Shown piece after piece: positions 61,168-64,000 of a stretch of 64,000 nt of DNA; within the stretch, counting starts at the first letter, position 1; each line of letters starts with the position of its first letter. A model generated the notes under the pieces. The model was not told where the DNA came from. It saw nothing but the letters and a program-made list of their open reading frames with translations, and searched no databases. The position numbers and the translations under genes are program-made. Origin of the DNA: Pontibacillus chungwhensis BH030062 (GTDB lineage Bacteria > Bacillota > Bacilli > Bacillales > BH030062); NCBI RefSeq assembly GCF_000770675.1, contig NZ_AVBG01000015.1, forward strand, positions 17,283-81,282. The letters are read 5' to 3'.

Positions 61168-61185
61168 AATTCTCCTCCTAGATGA

Positions 61186-61764
61186 TTAAACCTCTAAGCC
61201 GTAATTTCTGCATAATGCAGCAAGACCTCCGGAGAAGCCACTTCCTACAGCGCTAAACTTCCATTCTCCATTATGACGGTACAACTCACAGACGACAACA
61301 GCCGTTTCGATAGAAAAATCTTCTCCCAAGTCATAACGGACTAGTTCTTGTCCATCTTCTTCGTTAGCTACACGGACAAATGCATTGTGGACTTGTCCAA
61401 AATTTTGACTTCGTGCATCTGCATCATGAATGGTTACTGTAATGGCAACCTTTTCTACTGTAGAAGGGACTTTTGAGAAATCAACTGTAAGCTGCTCATC
61501 ATCACCTTCGCCTTCACCGGTCCGGTTATCACCTGTGTGAGCAACAGCACCACTTGGGTCTTGTAAATTGTTATAGAATACGAACTCAGCATCGTTTTGA
61601 ACGTTTCCATTAGCATCTGTTAGGAAAGCTGAAGCATCTAGGTCGAAACTTGCACCACTATCATATTGGTTAATATCCCAGCCAAGTCCAATGACTGCCT
61701 TAGTTAAGCCTGGATTTGTTTTTGTTAGATCGATGCGTTGGCCTTTAGAAAGTGAAATAGACAT
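61186..61764 (-). CDS. terD: TerD family stress protein, paralogue 3
   Basis: 192 residues. Starts with [19 protein letters not shown], shared by all three copies. The Ca2+-binding DFDLD-type site reads [12 protein letters not shown], and [16 protein letters not shown] is the second acidic site (Arg replaces the usual Leu-adjacent residue). It ends [19 protein letters not shown]. TerD proteins bind Ca2+ and belong to the tellurite/phage/stress tolerance complex in the cytoplasm. A terminator-like hairpin separates it from paralogue 2. Confidence 0.94.
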   Translation of the reverse strand: MSISLSKGQRIDLTKTNPGLTKAVIGLGWDINQYDSGASFDLDASAFLTDANGNVQNDAEFVFYNNLQDPSGAVAHTGDNRTGEGEGDDEQLTVDFSKVPSTVEKVAITVTIHDADARSQNFGQVHNAFVRVANEEDGQELVRYDLGEDFSIETAVVVCELYRHNGEWKFSAVGSGFSGGLAALCRNYGLEV

Positions 61765-61814
61765 AGGTGGTCTCCCTTCGTTCTCTATAATTCTAATATC
61801 TTTCTCATATAAAA

Positions 61815-61872
61815 GGGGCTCCCTCCCATCTAAGACATAAGCGTACGTGTCCTGATCAGGAGGAACAGCCCC
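61815..61872 (-). terminator. Attenuator-like hairpin between terD paralogues 2 and 3
   Basis: On the minus strand GGGGCT (61867-61872) pairs with AGCCCC (61815-61820), extended by CTCC/GGAG after a bulge, then TTTTATATG. A long loop makes it a partial terminator at best. Confidence 0.55.
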
Positions 61873-61889
61873 ATCTAATCGATAAGTGT

Positions 61890-62471
61890 TTACGCTACTG
61901 TTAACCCGAAGTCAGTTGCTAAAGCAGCTAATCCACCTTCGTAGCCACTGCCGATTGCACTAAACTTCCATTCACCATTATGTCGGTACAATTCACCTAC
62001 AACTACAGCCGTTTCAATAGAGAAGTCTTCTGCTAAGTCATAACGAATCAACTCTTCCTGGCTATCTGCGTTCAAGACACGAACGAATGCATTTGAGACT
62101 TGTCCAAAATTCTGTCCGCGTGCTTCTGCATCATGGATTGTAATTGTGAAAGCAATTTTTTGCACATCTTGTGGGACTGTGCTTAAATCAATTTGAACTT
62201 GCTCGTCATCACCTTCACCTGCACCTGTAAGGTTATCACCAGTATGTTCAACAGCCCCATCAGCACCAGTATTATTGTTATAGAAAACAAAATCTTGATC
62301 TGAACGAACTTTACCAGAATCATTTAATAAGAAAACAGATGCATCTAAGTCAAAATCTTTTCCTGTATCAAATTTATTAACATCCCAGCCAAGCCCTACT
62401 GTTATCTTTTTAAGTCCTGGATTACCTTTTGTTAAATCAACTTTTTGTCCTTTTTGTAAACTTACAGCCAT
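61890..62471 (-). CDS. terD: TerD family stress protein, paralogue 2
   Basis: 193 residues from the ATG at 62471 ([20 protein letters not shown]); GGAGAG is about 8 nt upstream of it but only 3 nt from the earlier ATG. Intact Ca2+ sites: [13 protein letters not shown] and [16 protein letters not shown], plus [20 protein letters not shown]. This copy is closest to B. subtilis YceD. It starts about 30 bp after paralogue 1. Confidence 0.94.
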   Translation of the reverse strand: MAVSLQKGQKVDLTKGNPGLKKITVGLGWDVNKFDTGKDFDLDASVFLLNDSGKVRSDQDFVFYNNNTGADGAVEHTGDNLTGAGEGDDEQVQIDLSTVPQDVQKIAFTITIHDAEARGQNFGQVSNAFVRVLNADSQEELIRYDLAEDFSIETAVVVGELYRHNGEWKFSAIGSGYEGGLAALATDFGLTVA

Positions 62472-62501
62472 GTTCATTCTCTCCTTTAATAGTTTATTAG
62501 T

Positions 62502-63116
62502 TTATGAGTACTTCTGCACAATCTCACTTAGGGAAACGTCATTCGTTGCTTCGCCAACAGCAGCAAACTTCCATTCTTTACCGTCACGGTATAGCTCGCC
62601 TGGTATGAGCGTTGTTTTACCAGTATGATTGTCCGTTAAATTAAAACGGATAAGCTCCTCGCTATTCTGATCGTTCTGAATACGAATGAAAGCATTTTGA
62701 ATCATTCCGAAATCTTGATTACGTTTTTTCGCATCATAGATATTCACAACGAATACGAGTTTATTATATTCAGCAGACACTTGATCTAAGTTAATAAACA
62801 CTTGTTCATCATCGCCTTCGCCTGCTCCAGTTAAGTTATCTCCAGTGTGAGTAATGCTTTGATCTGAGCTTTTTAGATTTCCAAAGTACACAAGGTCACT
62901 TTTATGTACGAATTTGTCATCTTTTAGCATGATAACGGATGCGTCACAGTCAATTTCAGGACCGCCCCCGCCTCCACCAAATAGTGCACCTAAGAGTCCA
63001 CCTTTTTTGCCAGAGTTCTGAACTGGGTCCCAACCAAGACCTACCATTACTTTCTTGAGTCCTGGATTACTTTTTGTTAAATCAACACGTTGACCTTTCT
63101 GTAATGAAATAGCCAA
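62502..63116 (-). CDS. terD: TerD family stress protein, paralogue 1 with Gly-rich insert
   Basis: 204 residues from a TTG at 63116 (AISLQKGQRVDLTKSN), since AAGGAG is 10 nt upstream; an open extension of 21 codons has no ribosome site. Differs from its two sisters by a Gly-rich loop (KKGGLLGALFGGGGGGPE) before the first metal site, which here reads IDCDASVIML, with Cys in place of Leu. The second site [16 protein letters not shown] is intact. It is the first gene of the operon, read from the ECF-type and sigma-A promoters. Confidence 0.93.
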   Translation of the reverse strand: MAISLQKGQRVDLTKSNPGLKKVMVGLGWDPVQNSGKKGGLLGALFGGGGGGPEIDCDASVIMLKDDKFVHKSDLVYFGNLKSSDQSITHTGDNLTGAGEGDDEQVFINLDQVSAEYNKLVFVVNIYDAKKRNQDFGMIQNAFIRIQNDQNSEELIRFNLTDNHTGKTTLIPGELYRDGKEWKFAAVGEATNDVSLSEIVQKYS

Positions 63117-63150
63117 ATTCTCACACTCCTTAATAATGTACAACCATATG

Positions 63151-63164
63151 TCACGCTTGCGTGA
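63151..63164. promoter_or_regulatory. Palindrome in the Ter operon leader
   Basis: TCACGC-TT-GCGTGA is a perfect 6-bp dyad lying 5-18 nt downstream of the predicted sigma-A start. It may be an operator or a small leader hairpin. Confidence 0.5.
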
Positions 63165-63175
63165 TCCACATCTCG

Positions 63176-63204
63176 ACAATACAGTTTGTTGATAATTTTG
63201 TCAA
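63176..63204 (-). promoter_or_regulatory. Sigma-A promoter of the Ter operon
   Basis: TTGACA (63199-63204) is a consensus -35 and TATTGT (63176-63181) a fair -10, with a 17-nt spacer. Start near 63169. Confidence 0.75.
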
Positions 63205-63246
63205 ATCAGCACACTTATATGTGGCTTTTTAAGTATCAATATGTAT

Positions 63247-63273
63247 TACGGTTTAACTTGCTAGATCGTTTCA
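63247..63273 (-). promoter_or_regulatory. ECF (sigma-W/M/X-like) promoter of the Ter operon
   Basis: TGAAAC (63268-63273), a 17-nt spacer and CGTA (63247-63250) fit the ECF envelope-stress consensus TGAAAC-N16/17-CGTA. B. subtilis yceC-H is under sigma-W/M/X/B control. The rest of the gap up to the GNAT gene (63274-63443) shows nothing definite. Confidence 0.6.
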
Positions 63274-63443
63274 TATTTTTATATTTTATTTGAACTTTTT
63301 CAATTGGGCACAAAAGTTACGAGAAGCTTGGGAATCTTGTATAAGATCCTTTCACATTTCAACGGATCACAAATTATGTTACCCTTTCTTTATCAATAGG
63401 CACTTGATAGTAGGACTGTCGAAAAACGATGAATGGAGGAAGC

Positions 63444-63908
63444 ATGGTGAGAGGATACGACATTTGCTTTGTGGATTCAGGAAATCGGGAAAATCTTTTC
63501 CCTTTGTTAAAATTAGCGGATGATAGCGAAGATAAAATCCGGGAGTATATACACGAAGGAGAATTATATAAAATTACACAAGACTATGAAACAGTAGGGG
63601 TTATTCTCTTTACTTTTCCTGCTGAAGGGCAAGTGGAAATTAAGAATATGGCTCTTATACATACTAAAAGAGGGGATGGAATGGGAAAGGAGCTAATTCA
63701 GAAGTTTTCAATATCCTACAAAAGAAAAGGTTACACAAGTATGATTGTGGGAACAGCAAATTCTAGTATTGGGAATATAGCCTTTTATCAAAAAGCAGGG
63801 TTCCGATTCGATACCATAAAAAAAGATTTCTTTAGTTCTTATAATGAACCAATTGTAGAATATGGTATTCAGGCAACTGATATGGTCATGCTAAAAAAGA
63901 ATATATAA
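63444..63908 (+). CDS. GNAT family N-acetyltransferase
   Basis: 154 residues from the ATG at 63444; GGAGG is 4 nt upstream, and a GTG directly after it is 7 nt away and equally possible. GNAT core: YETVGVILFTFPAEGQVEIK, then acetyl-CoA loop MALIHTKRGDGMGKELIQKF (R/Q-x-x-G-x-G) and ANSSIGNIAFYQKAGFRF, the typical strand and helix of the C-terminal half. The substrate is unknown. It diverges from the Ter operon and converges on the rRNA operon. Confidence 0.88.
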   Translation: MVRGYDICFVDSGNRENLFPLLKLADDSEDKIREYIHEGELYKITQDYETVGVILFTFPAEGQVEIKNMALIHTKRGDGMGKELIQKFSISYKRKGYTSMIVGTANSSIGNIAFYQKAGFRFDTIKKDFFSSYNEPIVEYGIQATDMVMLKKNI

Positions 63909-63912
63909 ACAT

Positions 63913-63951
63913 AAAAAAACAATGACTCATCATTTGAGTCATTGTTTACTT
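63913..63951. terminator. Bidirectional terminator between GNAT gene and rRNA operon
   Basis: A perfect 12-bp stem AACAATGACTCA/TGAGTCATTGTT (63918-63929, 63935-63946) with 5-nt loop. Seven T follow on the minus strand, the rRNA side. Confidence 0.9.
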
Positions 63952-63953
63952 TT

Positions 63954-64000
63954 GCATGGCGGCGTCCTACTCTTGCGGGGGTGAAACCCCGACTACCATC
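63954..64000 (-). rRNA. rrf: 5S rRNA, 3' end
   Basis: The minus strand ends in GATGGTAGTCGGGGTTTC and then GAGTAGGACGCCGCCATGC, the invariant 3' third of Bacillaceae 5S rRNA. About 47 of 116 nt are inside the window; the rest, and probably 23S and 16S, lie beyond the right edge. Confidence 0.95.

Overview
The window is a chromosomal segment of a low-GC Gram-positive bacterium of the family Bacillaceae. Gene order follows the Bacillus subtilis yt- region closely: dgcP, rpsD, tyrS, acuABC, motPS, ccpA, aroA, ytxGHJ, murC, sftA, ytpRQP, ytoQ, ytoP, ytzB, ytnP, trmB, ytzH, ytmP, ytlRQP, pepV, ytzE, an rsuA-type gene, ytgP and ytfP. A Na+-type flagellar stator (MotPS), acidic linkers and extra genes absent from B. 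subtilis at these positions fit a halophilic or marine relative such as Pontibacillus or Halobacillus. The genus is an inference.

Layout. Bases 1-10700 hold the 5' part of a GAF-domain (DgcP-like) gene, rpsD with a structured leader, a nuclease-helicase fusion, tyrS behind a tyrosine T-box, and a large class A penicillin-binding protein ending in an Asn/Asp tail. Bases 10900-17550 carry acuABC facing motPS-ccpA-aroA. Bases 17600-31400 carry an FtsA-like actin-fold protein, ytxGHJ behind a sigma-B-like promoter, an M29 aminopeptidase, murC, a nicotinate phosphoribosyltransferase, sftA and ytpRQP. Bases 31400-51600 hold a mix of ytoQ/ytoP/ytnP/trmB, lipid kinase, EAL-domain, K+ channel, peptidase, MFS, pseudouridine synthase and flippase genes.

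Bases 52900-63270 form a ten-gene leftward tellurite-resistance-type (Ter) stress operon: three TerD paralogues, TerC, a CitE-like aldolase, a PRTase/TRSP protein, a StiP/PELOTA protein, a HAD hydrolase with an apparent C-terminal HTH, a YceG-family protein and TelA. An ECF-type promoter and a consensus sigma-A promoter sit upstream, and two terminator-like hairpins divide it internally. A GNAT gene and the 3' end of a leftward 5S rRNA close the window.

The least explained structure is a family of long palindromic elements at about 24.3, 24.6, 32.6, 34.1 and 34.4 kb, with degenerate relics near 10.8 and 51.6 kb. They share the core ACTCGCTTTCC and close with arms of 14-17 bp whose sequence differs from copy to copy while pairing is kept; an inner 5-bp stem also covaries. 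This looks like selection on, or replication through, a folded form. Three good cre sites (ytnP, a small membrane protein gene, ytoQ) suggest a local CcpA regulon around the ccpA-bearing region.
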